DNA from: Bacteroidota bacterium
GTDB taxonomy: Bacteria; Bacteroidota; Bacteroidia; B-17B0; B-17BO
Assembly: GCA_947462425.1 (NCBI GenBank)
Contig: CANHPI010000045.1
Location: 1 to 12,173 of the forward strand
Reading direction: 5' to 3'
DNA: 12,173 bases
Positions 5,616 to 12,173 of this stretch are shown piece after piece. The position numbers and the translations under genes are program-made. The notes under the pieces were generated by a model. The model searched no databases, was not told the DNA's origin, and saw nothing but the letters and a program-made list of their open reading frames with translations. Numbering within the stretch: the first letter of the stretch is position 1; each line of letters starts with the position of its first letter.

Positions 5616-8033
5616 TTATTTGAGTAAAGCTAAATGTAATACTTCATGCATTTGATTTACATAGTTAAATGTTAAGCCTTTTAAATAATCTGCTTTAATA
5701 TCCTCTACATCTTTTTTATTATCAGCGCATAAAATAATCTCTTTAATGCCTGCACGTTTTGCAGCCAATATCTTTTCCTTAATACCCCCAACTGGTAATA
5801 CTTTTCCGCGTAAGGTAATTTCGCCTGTCATAGCAAGATTCTTTTTTACTTTACGTTTTGTTAAAGCAGATACTAAAGAAGTTAACATGGCAATACCTGC
5901 ACTTGGTCCATCTTTTGGCGTAGCGCCTTCCGGAACGTGAATATGAATGTTAAATGTTTCAAAAATTTCAGAATCAATATTAAAATCTTCATTATGTGCC
6001 TTAATGAACTCCAAAGCTAAAGTTGCGCTCTCTTTCATTACATCCCCTAGGTTGCCAGTTAAGGTTAATTTAGCACCTTTACCTTTAGATAAACTAGTTT
6101 CTATAAATAATATATCGCCACCAACTTGTGTCCAAGCTAAGCCAGTTACAACACCAGCCACATCATTACCTTGGTATTTAGCTTTTTCGTGCGAAGGCCC
6201 TAATATTTTAGCAATCGATTCTTCATTAATTTTTGGTAAAGCTTCTTCTTTTACAACATGAACAGCTACATAACGTGCAATTTTTGAAATGCGTTTTTCT
6301 AAATTACGCACACCACTTTCCGCCGTGTAATTTTCAATAATAAATTCTAATTGTTTATCTGTTAATTTTAGTTGAGATTTTTTTAAACCGTTGTCTTCAA
6401 TTTGCTTTGGCAATAAATGTTGTTTAGCAATTTCAATTTTTTCCTCTACCGTATAACCGCTAACATCAATAATTTCCATACGGTCGCGCAAAGCTGGCTG
6501 TATGGTAGATAAATTATTACAGGTAGCAATAAATAAAATTTTACTTAAATCGTAATCATTTTCTAAAAAATTATCATAAAACGAAGCATTTTGCTCAGGG
6601 TCCAAAACCTCTAATAGTGCAGATGATGGATCACCATGATAATCACTTCCTACTTTATCAATTTCATCTAATATAAAAACCGGATTAGAAGATTGTACTT
6701 TCTTTAAGTTTTGTAAAATACGTCCCGGCATAGCGCCAATATAAGTTTTACGATGCCCACGTATTTCGCTCTCGTCTTTTAATCCACCTAAACTCATGCG
6801 GATATATTTACGTCCTAAAGCTTTGGCAATACTTTTTCCTAAGGATGTTTTACCAACTCCTGGAGGACCGTATAAACATAAAATAGGTGCTTTTAAATCA
6901 CCTTTTAGTTTTAAAACAGCTAAATGTTCTAATATCCTTTCTTTTACTTTTTCTAAACCAAAATGATCTTCATCTAAAGTTTTTTCCGCATTTTTTAAAT
7001 CAAAATTATCTGTGGTGTATTCTCCCCAAGGTAAGTCTAATAATAACTCTAGATAATTAGTTTGAATTCCAAACTCAGGCGAATTTGGATTCATCCTCGT
7101 TAATTTACCAATTTGTTTTTCAAAAGTATTAGCAATTTCTTGTGTCCATTTCTTTGTTTTAGCGCGTTCTTTTAAATCATCAATATCCTGCTCATGGCTC
7201 TTTTCCCCTAACTCTTCCTGTATTGTTTTAATTTGCTGATTTAAAAAGTAATCGCGCTGTTGTTTATCAATATCAACTTTTACTTTATTTTGAATTTGAT
7301 TTTTTAACTCCAACATTTGCAAGTCCTTACTTAAATGAGCTAAAACCATGGTTGCTCTATCTTTTAAGCTTGGAACTTCCAGCATTCGTTGTTTTTCGGA
7401 TGATGAAGCATTCATGTTTGATGAAATAAAATTCACCATAAAGTTCTGACTTTCTATATTATTTAAAGCAAAACCTGCTTCGGCAGGAATATGCTGTGAT
7501 TTTTTAATAATTTGTAAAGCCGTATCTTTTAAACTAGATACAATTGCCTGAAATTCCTCATCATCTTTATCAGGACGTGTTTCTTCAAAAAGTTTGGTTT
7601 TTGCTTTATAATAAGGTTCAGACTGTGTAAATTCTTTAATTCTGAATCGTTTTTTTCCTTGAATAATAACGGTGGTATTACCATCTGGCATACGCAGCAT
7701 TTTTATGATATGAGCTACGGTTCCAACAGAATGTAAATCTTCAGGAGAGGGATCCTCAATACCATCATTTTTTTGAGTAACAACACCAATTGTTTTATCG
7801 CCTTTATAGGCTTCTTTAATTAAAGAAATTGATTTATCTCTACCAACTGTAATAGGAATAACTACGCCTGGGAATAAAACAGTATTTCTTAACGGTAAAA
7901 TTGACAGTATATCGGGTATTTTCTCAGCATGCATATTGGCTTCATCTTCCACAGATAGTAATGGAATGAAATCACTATCATCATCTATCATAGGTTCGAA
8001 GGGGAGTTTATCTGAATCATCAAAAAAGTTCAT
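5616..8033 (-). CDS. lon: ATP-dependent Lon protease
   Basis: An 805-residue cytoplasmic AAA+ serine protease that degrades misfolded and some regulatory proteins. The order is complete. The N-terminal substrate-recognition domain spans about residues 40-240, starting LPLRNTVLFPGVVIPI. A coiled region at about 245-300 includes the family motif DYFLNQQIKTIQEELG. The AAA+ module has Walker A GPPGVGKTS (residues 389-397, Lys 395) and Walker B VFILDEID. The C-terminal protease domain has nucleophile Ser 711 in DGPSAGIAM and general-base Lys 754 in GGIKEK, the same 43-residue spacing as Ser 679/Lys 722 of E. coli Lon. Length is typical for Bacteroidota, whose members often carry an acidic N-terminal extension like residues 1-38 here. 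The gene stands alone, convergent with the PAS gene and divergent from the riboswitch-controlled gene. No TAnnTTTG element was found upstream; a stress sigma factor is possible but not shown. Confidence 0.97.
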   Translation of the reverse strand: MNFFDDSDKLPFEPMIDDDSDFIPLLSVEDEANMHAEKIPDILSILPLRNTVLFPGVVIPITVGRDKSISLIKEAYKGDKTIGVVTQKNDGIEDPSPEDLHSVGTVAHIIKMLRMPDGNTTVIIQGKKRFRIKEFTQSEPYYKAKTKLFEETRPDKDDEEFQAIVSSLKDTALQIIKKSQHIPAEAGFALNNIESQNFMVNFISSNMNASSSEKQRMLEVPSLKDRATMVLAHLSKDLQMLELKNQIQNKVKVDIDKQQRDYFLNQQIKTIQEELGEKSHEQDIDDLKERAKTKKWTQEIANTFEKQIGKLTRMNPNSPEFGIQTNYLELLLDLPWGEYTTDNFDLKNAEKTLDEDHFGLEKVKERILEHLAVLKLKGDLKAPILCLYGPPGVGKTSLGKSIAKALGRKYIRMSLGGLKDESEIRGHRKTYIGAMPGRILQNLKKVQSSNPVFILDEIDKVGSDYHGDPSSALLEVLDPEQNASFYDNFLENDYDLSKILFIATCNNLSTIQPALRDRMEIIDVSGYTVEEKIEIAKQHLLPKQIEDNGLKKSQLKLTDKQLEFIIENYTAESGVRNLEKRISKIARYVAVHVVKEEALPKINEESIAKILGPSHEKAKYQGNDVAGVVTGLAWTQVGGDILFIETSLSKGKGAKLTLTGNLGDVMKESATLALEFIKAHNEDFNIDSEIFETFNIHIHVPEGATPKDGPSAGIAMLTSLVSALTKRKVKKNLAMTGEITLRGKVLPVGGIKEKILAAKRAGIKEIILCADNKKDVEDIKADYLKGLTFNYVNQMHEVLHLALLK

Positions 8034-8141
8034 ATTGTTTTATATTTTAATGGAATACAATATACTATTATTATGCCATGTGTTTTTTAGGACTTTGTGG
8101 CAGAAAAATAGGCGATTCTATATTTTTTAATTATAAATGAT

Positions 8142-8149
8142 TATTTTTG
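8142..8149 (+). promoter_or_regulatory. -7 promoter element driving the cobalamin riboswitch
   Basis: TATTTTTG is an exact match to the Bacteroidota -7 consensus TAnnTTTG. The expected start, six or seven bases downstream, would be about 8155, exactly where the riboswitch aptamer begins pairing. No clear -33 TTTG sits at the right distance. The rest of 8034-8141 is AT-rich and holds the divergent lon leader, with nothing else recognised. Confidence 0.5.
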
Positions 8150-8153
8150 AAAC

Positions 8154-8285
8154 GTTGGAAAAGGGAATTTGGTGAAAATCCAAAACTGTACCCGCAGCTG
8201 TAAGCTTAAATTTAATGTAATGTACATAGCCACTGTTTAAGTATGGGAAGGCACATTACTAGAGCAAGTCAGAAGACCTCCCAAT
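8154..8285 (+). ncRNA. Cobalamin (adenosylcobalamin/B12) riboswitch aptamer
   Basis: All conserved blocks of the cobalamin aptamer occur in order. They are AAGGGAA (8161-8167); the P3 hairpin TTTGG/CCAAA with loop TGAAAAT (8168-8184); ACTGTACCCGCAGCTGTAAG (8185-8204); GCCACTG (8229-8235); GGGAAGGC (8245-8252); and the B12 box AAGTCAGAAGACCTCCC (8266-8282). TAATGT near 8213-8223 can pair with ACATTA (8253-8258). The outer stem GTTGG (8154-8158) pairs with CCAAT (8281-8285). When the cofactor binds, such elements repress the downstream gene, so the next gene should be expressed when B12 is scarce. It lies on the plus strand and serves only the gene starting at 8339. Confidence 0.95.
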
Positions 8286-8288
8286 AAT

Positions 8289-8328
8289 CGATGTTTAGTG
8301 TTTCGGGAAGAAAACCATAAAGACATTG
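8289..8328 (+). promoter_or_regulatory. Candidate riboswitch expression platform hairpin
   Basis: CGATGTTT (8289-8296) can pair along its full length with AGACATTG (8321-8328), including two G-U pairs. Inside, GTTTC (8300-8304) faces GAAAAC (8309-8314) with one bulge. The structure ends ten bases before the ATG at 8339 and has no following T tract, so control of translation initiation is more likely than transcription termination. Pairing was judged by eye. Confidence 0.4.
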
Positions 8329-8338
8329 TATCATTTTA

Positions 8339-9322
8339 ATGAAATGCTATTTTAACAGAATCATTTTCTGTGCTCTGCTTTTTTTAAAAATTGACGTTTT
8401 TGCTCAATTTGCACCCTCGGCAAGTCATTTTGGTACAACAGCCATTTATAAAGACAGTTCAATTTTTGTATCATGGGCAAACAATGGAACTGTAGTTCGT
8501 GGTTTACAAGATATTTCATTACCATTAAATGATTATGCAAATGTTGGCGATAGTGCTAGTGCTTTTGGCATGGCCGGAACAAACGGTGTAGTGAGTTTAG
8601 GTGATGGAGGCTTTGCTATCATGCAATTTGATACACCTATCATTAATGAATTTGGAGCTGATTTTGCTGTATTTGAAAATAGTTTTGATGATACCTTTTT
8701 AGAATTAGCATTAGTAGAAGTAAGTAGTGATGGCATTCATTTTTTCAGATTTCCAGCAACCAGTAATACCGATACCTTAATTCAAACATGGAGTTTTGGA
8801 TTAACAGATGCCTCTAAAATTAATAATTTAGCTGGTAAATATAGAGGAGGATACGGTACCCCGTTTGACTTAGATGATATTGACGATAACATTTTATTAA
8901 ATAAGCAAGCAATTACACATGTAAAAATAATTGATGTGGTGGGTTGTATACAAGATGAATATTGTACACGTGATATAAACAATCATAAAATAAATGACCC
9001 ATGGCCAACAGCTTTTGGAAACGGTGGTTTTGATTTAGATGCTGTGGGCGTCATTCATCAACAAACTGTTAGCATGAATGAGTTAGATTTATTTCAATTT
9101 AACGTATTTCCAAATCCTGCTAGTGATATATTACATATTACTAGCGCTCTAAGTAATGATTATTCAATAAGTATCATTAATTTAATTGGTGAAAAAGTAT
9201 TACAAATAGATAATAAATTTAATTCTGTATCGGTTTCGCTAAATACTTTAAAACAAGGGATTTATTTTCTTAATATAACATGCAGAGGTAAAGAAAAGAA
9301 AATTAAGTTTGTAAAATTATAG
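8339..9322 (+). CDS. B12-riboswitch-controlled secreted surface protein with T9SS type A sorting domain
   Basis: A 327-residue protein. A Sec signal peptide covers residues 1-22 (cleavage after VFA). The body (about 23-245) is beta-rich: FGMAGTNGVVSLGDGGFAIM, then EFGADFAVFENSFDD, a 'VEVSSDGIHFFRFPA' strand pair, acidic FDLDDIDDN (possible Ca2+ site, residues 176-184), and NGGFDLDAVGVIH at 228-240. Cys 203 and Cys 209 could form a disulfide. The C-terminus (about 252-327) is a type A T9SS sorting domain: FNVFPNPASD, then LKQGIYFLNI, then KKIKFVKL. The protein is therefore predicted to be exported and attached to the cell surface. The riboswitch directly upstream implies a role when B12 is scarce, plausibly corrinoid capture; that is inference, since no binding residue is known. 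It is monocistronic: the next gene is convergent, and no TonB-dependent receptor is beside it. Confidence 0.85.
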   Translation: MKCYFNRIIFCALLFLKIDVFAQFAPSASHFGTTAIYKDSSIFVSWANNGTVVRGLQDISLPLNDYANVGDSASAFGMAGTNGVVSLGDGGFAIMQFDTPIINEFGADFAVFENSFDDTFLELALVEVSSDGIHFFRFPATSNTDTLIQTWSFGLTDASKINNLAGKYRGGYGTPFDLDDIDDNILLNKQAITHVKIIDVVGCIQDEYCTRDINNHKINDPWPTAFGNGGFDLDAVGVIHQQTVSMNELDLFQFNVFPNPASDILHITSALSNDYSISIINLIGEKVLQIDNKFNSVSVSLNTLKQGIYFLNITCRGKEKKIKFVKL

Positions 9323-9333
9323 ATGGTTTTGTG

Positions 9334-9364
9334 AAAAATATTTAATTAAGTAATTGTATTTTTT
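9334..9364. terminator. AT-only hairpin between convergent genes, possible bidirectional terminator
   Basis: AAAAATA (9334-9340) pairs with TATTTTT (9357-9363), and the inner AATT (9344-9347) with AATT (9352-9355) around AAGT. Both strands end the structure in a T tract. It sits 12 bases after the stop of the T9SS protein gene and 14 bases after the stop of the convergent gene. The stem has no G-C pair, so it is weak. Confidence 0.4.
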
Positions 9365-9377
9365 GAGACTAAAAAAC

Positions 9378-10697
9378 CTACTTTTTCAATTTTTCAATTT
9401 CCGCTAATCTACCGGCAGAGTAAGCATCATTAGCTTTAAATTTCAGAGCATCCTCGTATAATGGTTTTGCTTCTATGTAGCGTTTCATTTTAAATAATTC
9501 ATCAGCACGCTTAATGGTTTCCTTATATTTATCAATACCTAATACTTGAGGTGTAGTATATTTAGCATCTCCTTTATCTAATTTACTAATTACTGGTTCA
9601 TCTACAGAAGTAGCTTTTTTGCTTGCCACTGGCTTATCGATAGGCTTTTCTAAGGCAACTTTTTCTTTTGTAGGTTCCTTCTTAGTAAGATTCTCGACAA
9701 CTTTTTTTTCTGTAATAGTTTTAGCGTTGGATAAATTGTCTACTTTCTCTTTAGCACTTTTATCAATTTTTTCTTTTACAGAATTTTCTTTTTCCAACTT
9801 GGCATTAGCTAATTTATCAGCTGCTGATTTTTCTTGTTGTAATTTTTCAATAGCAGCTTTTTCTTTGGCTATTTTATTAGCTTCCGATTTTTCTTTTGCA
9901 GCATTTTCTTTAAGTAATTTTTCAGCAGTTAATTTATCAGCTGCCAACTTTGCTTCATTAGATTTAGCTAGTGCATCATCAGCTAGCTTTTTATCGGCTA
10001 ATTCTTTTGCTTTGAAACAATCTCCAACTTTAATTAGCTGTTCACTTGGATAAAGTTCACCAGTAATTATAGTCATTGCTTTTTCATAATTTAATTTAGC
10101 CAAAGGACAGTCTCCTTTACTTAAAGCAATATCTCCGTTATTATTTGTGGAGGTAAAACTCTCCAATAACAATATTTCATCTTCTCTAATTTTTGAGAGC
10201 TTCGCTAGCATCTGATTCGTAAATTTCTCATCATCATCAAATTTCTTACCATTAGATATATAAATAACTTTTGCTAAGGGCTCTTGTAATAAAGAATAAT
10301 TAATAGTAGGAAAAGGCTTAGCCATAATAACGCCTTCAATACTAAACGCTGGTTTATAATTGTCGTTAGCTAATTCCTTAGGCACTCCAATAGTTGAAAT
10401 AGCAAATTTTTTAGGATTACAGTCAGAGTATGTAACTGACAAAATAAAATCACCATTAGAAGGCACGTCAATTATAAAATCTCCATTTTTATCACTTAGC
10501 ATTTGTGTAACTATCTCTGTGCCTTTATAGAGAGTAATTGATGCACCTTGCAGTTTTTCAACTAATTCATCAATTTTATTTGTTAACTTATAGGTTCTTA
10601 ATTCAACTGAACTTTTTAATTTTAGTGTCCATGCTTGTGAAATAACTAAATTACTGTAAAAAAATGCAATAAGAATTAGTGAATAATTTCTTTTCAT
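9378..10697 (-). CDS. Exported protein with carboxypeptidase-regulatory-like domain, Lys/Glu/Ala-rich linker and C-terminal TPR-like hairpin
   Basis: A 439-residue protein with a signal peptide (residues 1 to about 21, ending LVISQA). Residues about 45-105 form a carboxypeptidase-regulatory-like/CnaB beta domain: LQGASITLYKG, then SDKNGDFIIDVPSNGDFILSV. A TPR-like segment follows (about 187-235: ALSKGDCPLAKLNYEKAM). A helical linker rich in K, E, A and D covers about 236-325 (units such as IAKEKAAIEKLQQEK), and a Lys/Pro-rich stretch lies at about 335-375. The C-terminus, GDAKYTTPQVLG then ADELFKMKRYIEAKPLYEDA, is a TPR hairpin plus a following helix. The C-terminal 64 residues are closely paralogous to those of the gene 53 bases upstream, so the two look like a tandem duplication and probably an operon. 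Location is likely periplasmic or outer-membrane facing; no lipobox or T9SS sorting domain is visible. Function unknown. Confidence 0.8.
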   Translation of the reverse strand: MKRNYSLILIAFFYSNLVISQAWTLKLKSSVELRTYKLTNKIDELVEKLQGASITLYKGTEIVTQMLSDKNGDFIIDVPSNGDFILSVTYSDCNPKKFAISTIGVPKELANDNYKPAFSIEGVIMAKPFPTINYSLLQEPLAKVIYISNGKKFDDDEKFTNQMLAKLSKIREDEILLLESFTSTNNNGDIALSKGDCPLAKLNYEKAMTIITGELYPSEQLIKVGDCFKAKELADKKLADDALAKSNEAKLAADKLTAEKLLKENAAKEKSEANKIAKEKAAIEKLQQEKSAADKLANAKLEKENSVKEKIDKSAKEKVDNLSNAKTITEKKVVENLTKKEPTKEKVALEKPIDKPVASKKATSVDEPVISKLDKGDAKYTTPQVLGIDKYKETIKRADELFKMKRYIEAKPLYEDALKFKANDAYSAGRLAEIEKLKK

Positions 10698-10750
10698 TAT
10701 AGAATTTAATTTTTGGTCATTTACAAATACAACAAAATATCTTTAGTCTT

Positions 10751-12173
10751 TTACTTTTTAATAAGTTTTTCAATCTCCAACAACTTATTTGTAGAATAAG
10801 GATCGTTATCCTTAAGTTTCAAGGCATCTTCAAAAACAGGTTTTGCCTCTGCATAGCGTTTCATTTTAAAAAGTTCATTACCGCGTTTTATTAATTCGTT
10901 ATATTTGGTGGTAGAAGATCCAATTACCTGAAGTACGGTGTATTTAGCATCACCTGTATTTACTTTTTCTGCCTCGGCTCCAGTATTAATTTGATTAAGA
11001 TTATTTGATTTTTCACTAGTTTTGCCTTGAGTAATTTTATCTACTTCTTTCTTTTCTTTAGCAATTTTATCGGCAGTCACTTTCTCTTGCGCTAACTTTT
11101 CTGCTGCCACTTGTGCTTGTGCTTGTTTATCAGCCACAGTTTTCTCTTGTGCTAACTTCTCTTGTGCGAGTTTATCTGCTAGAGCTTTTTCTTGAGCAAG
11201 TTTTTCCGCTGCTACTTTTTCTAGAGATAACTTTTCTTGTGCGAGTTTATCTGCTAGAGCTTTTTCACTTGCAAGTTTTTCTGCTGCTAACTTTTCTGCT
11301 ACCGCCTTTTCTTTTGCAAGCTTTTCAGCTATAGCTTTTTCTTGAGCTAACTTCTCTGAGGCGGCCTTTTCTTGTGTGAGTTTTTCTTGGGCTTGTTTTT
11401 CTGCAACTGCTTTTTCCTGGGATTGTTTTTCCGCAGCTGCTTTTTCTTGGGATTGTTTTTCTACTAGAGCTTTCTCTTGAGCTAACTTCTCTGCTGCTGC
11501 TTTCTCCTGTGCTAACTTTTCTGAAGCAATTTTTTCTTGTGCTAACTTCTCTGCTGCTGCTTTCTCTTGTGCTAACTTTTCTGATGCTACTTTTTCTTGT
11601 ACTAATTTCTCAGCTACAGCTTTTTCATTTGCTAGTTTTTCTGCTGATACTTTCTCCTGTGCTAACTTTTCTGCTGCTACTTTTTCTTTTGCTAATTTCT
11701 CAGCTACAGCTTTTTCACTTGCAAGTTTTTCCGCAACTGCTTTTTCTTTTGCTAACTTCTCTTTTGCAGCTTTCTCTTGTGCTAACTTTTCTGCTAAAGC
11801 TTTTTCATTTGCAAGTTTTTCTGCTGATGCTTTCTCTTGTGCTAACTTCTCTGCTAATGCTTTTTCTTGAGCAAGTTTTTCTGCTAACGCTTTTTCTTGG
11901 GAAAGTTTTTCCGCTGCTGCTTTTTCTTGGGCTTGTTTTAGCGCTGCTGCTTTCTCCTGTGCTTGTTTATCAGATGCTAATTTCTCTTGCATTATTTTTT
12001 CTGCTGCAGCTTTCTCTTGTGCTAACTTTTCTGCTACAGCTTTTTCTTGAGCAAGTTTTTCCGCTAACGCTTTTTCTTGAGCTAACTTTTCTGCTGCTGC
12101 TTTCTCTTGTGAAAGCTTTTCCGAAACAATTTTAACATCCTCTTCCTTCAACTTAATACATTTTAATGCGGCA
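10751..12173 (-). CDS. Giant Lys/Glu/Ala decapeptide-repeat protein with C-terminal TPR-like domain; 5' end outside the window
   Basis: The frame is open to the window edge. The codon at 12149-12151 is TTG (Leu), an internal residue rather than a convincing start, because the frame continues upstream as AALKCIKLKEEDVKIVSEK. At least 473 residues are present. About 370 residues are tandem 10-residue units (consensus EKLAQEKAAA), followed by a short Asn/Gly-rich spacer and a conserved C-terminus: GDAKYTVLQVIG, then GNELFKMKRYAEAKPVFEDA, a TPR-like hairpin ending EIEKLIKK. The visible N-terminal edge aligns with residues 227-236 of the downstream paralogue (C-x-K-x-K-E-x-x-x-K). The missing part may therefore hold the same signal peptide, beta domain and TPR segment; this is inference. 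The repeats predict a long single alpha helix, loosely like TolA domain II. Role unknown; a spacer or tether in the envelope is possible. Confidence 0.8.
   Translation of the reverse strand, partial: AALKCIKLKEEDVKIVSEKLSQEKAAAEKLAQEKALAEKLAQEKAVAEKLAQEKAAAEKIMQEKLASDKQAQEKAAALKQAQEKAAAEKLSQEKALAEKLAQEKALAEKLAQEKASAEKLANEKALAEKLAQEKAAKEKLAKEKAVAEKLASEKAVAEKLAKEKVAAEKLAQEKVSAEKLANEKAVAEKLVQEKVASEKLAQEKAAAEKLAQEKIASEKLAQEKAAAEKLAQEKALVEKQSQEKAAAEKQSQEKAVAEKQAQEKLTQEKAASEKLAQEKAIAEKLAKEKAVAEKLAAEKLASEKALADKLAQEKLSLEKVAAEKLAQEKALADKLAQEKLAQEKTVADKQAQAQVAAEKLAQEKVTADKIAKEKKEVDKITQGKTSEKSNNLNQINTGAEAEKVNTGDAKYTVLQVIGSSTTKYNELIKRGNELFKMKRYAEAKPVFEDALKLKDNDPYSTNKLLEIEKLIKK
11153..11266 (-). repeat. 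75-bp period internal duplication within the repeat tract
   Basis: Bases 11153-11191 and 11228-11266 are identical over 39 positions except one C/T difference. The shared core covers the stretch read on the plus strand as CTTGTGCGAGTTTATCTGCT and the bases after it. The 75-bp offset equals two and a half decapeptide units and explains why a five-residue half unit (DKLAQ) occurs twice at this end of the array. Confidence 0.8.
11481..11584 (-). repeat. 60-bp period duplication within the repeat tract
   Basis: Bases 11481-11524 match 11541-11584 with one C/T difference over 44 positions, an exact two-unit (20-residue) offset. A further pair, 11602-11640 and 11692-11730, is near-identical at a 90-bp (three-unit) offset. 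Silent-site identity this high marks recent copying rather than selection on the peptide alone. Confidence 0.75.

Larger units (their letters stand above)
11012..12121 (-). repeat. Tandem 30-bp coding repeat (decapeptide EKLAQEKAAA), about 35 full and 4 half units
   Basis: Read on the minus strand, this stretch encodes 35 ten-residue units plus four five-residue half units (EKQAQ, EKLAA and twice DKLAQ), with Glu-Lys (rarely Asp-Lys) opening nearly every five residues. Positions 3-5 of each half vary (LAQ, LAN, LAK, QSQ; AAA, ALA, AVA, AAS). The half units show that the basic period is five residues (15 bp), with ten residues as the dominant copying unit. The last two units, towards the C-terminus, are degenerate. 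Confidence 0.92.

Noticed and set aside
5746..6261. Plus-strand frames inside lon
   Set aside because: They are antisense to the conserved Lon protease domain, with no recognisable protein features.
7936..8130. 64-residue plus-strand frame across the lon start
   Set aside because: It is mostly antisense to the lon N-terminus and has no support beyond being open.
8533..8982. Minus-strand frames inside the T9SS cargo gene
   Set aside because: They are antisense shadows; the plus-strand gene has a signal peptide, a sorting domain and a riboswitch.
9619..10053. 144-residue Ser/Phe/Ala-rich plus-strand frame
   Set aside because: It is antisense to the K/E/A linker of the minus-strand gene at 9378-10697, with the same repeat-driven openness and no family features.
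11012..12121. CRISPR array or non-coding satellite
   Set aside because: The repeats are contiguous 30-bp coding units with no spacers and strict frame preservation, with half units that are also in frame.
11113..12135. Long Leu/Phe-rich open frames on the plus strand (for example 11509-12135)
   Set aside because: They are the antisense of the Lys/Glu/Ala repeat array. Repetition of a stop-free 30-bp unit keeps the opposite frame open, and the translation is an implausible Leu/Phe repeat.
12149..12151. Start codon for the repeat protein at TTG
   Set aside because: The frame stays open to the window edge and the residues upstream align with the paralogue, so this TTG reads as an internal Leu.

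Overview
The window looks like a chromosomal segment of a low-GC member of the Bacteroidota. It holds the end of a CHU_C-type (type B) type IX secretion (T9SS) cargo domain, a PorP/SprF-family protein, a T9SS type A sorting domain, and several exact matches to the Bacteroidota -7 promoter element TAnnTTTG. I see no insertion sequence, phage gene, CRISPR array, tRNA or rRNA.

Layout. Positions 1-1206 carry a two-gene surface unit: the last 41 codons of a gliding/T9SS-type secreted protein, then its PorP/SprF-like outer-membrane partner. A leaderless BtuF-like helical-backbone metal receptor (1213-1977, minus) converges on it. Its promoter region (to 2179) is shared divergently with an EamA transporter gene, followed by upp (uracil salvage) and a small four-helix membrane protein; a probable intrinsic terminator at 4380-4414 closes this block. 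After a gene-free stretch of about 345 bases comes an orphan PAS-PAS protein (4692-5567), convergent with the Lon protease gene (5616-8033, minus).

Between lon and the next gene lies a clear cobalamin riboswitch (about 8154-8285) with a promoter -7 element just upstream and a hairpin just before the start codon. It controls a single gene, a secreted T9SS type A cargo protein (8339-9322). This is the most functionally suggestive element: a lone B12-repressible surface protein with no btuB/btuG partner beside it, although a BtuF-like protein lies 6 kb away.

The right end holds two tandem minus-strand paralogues. They share a C-terminal GDAKYT segment plus TPR-like hairpin and a Lys/Glu/Ala-rich linker. 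In the upstream copy (cut by the window edge) this linker has expanded into about 370 residues of near-perfect 10-residue repeats (consensus EKLAQEKAAA) whose Lys-to-Glu i,i+4 spacing predicts a very long single alpha helix. DNA-level duplications of 60, 75 and 90 bp period inside it indicate recent expansion.
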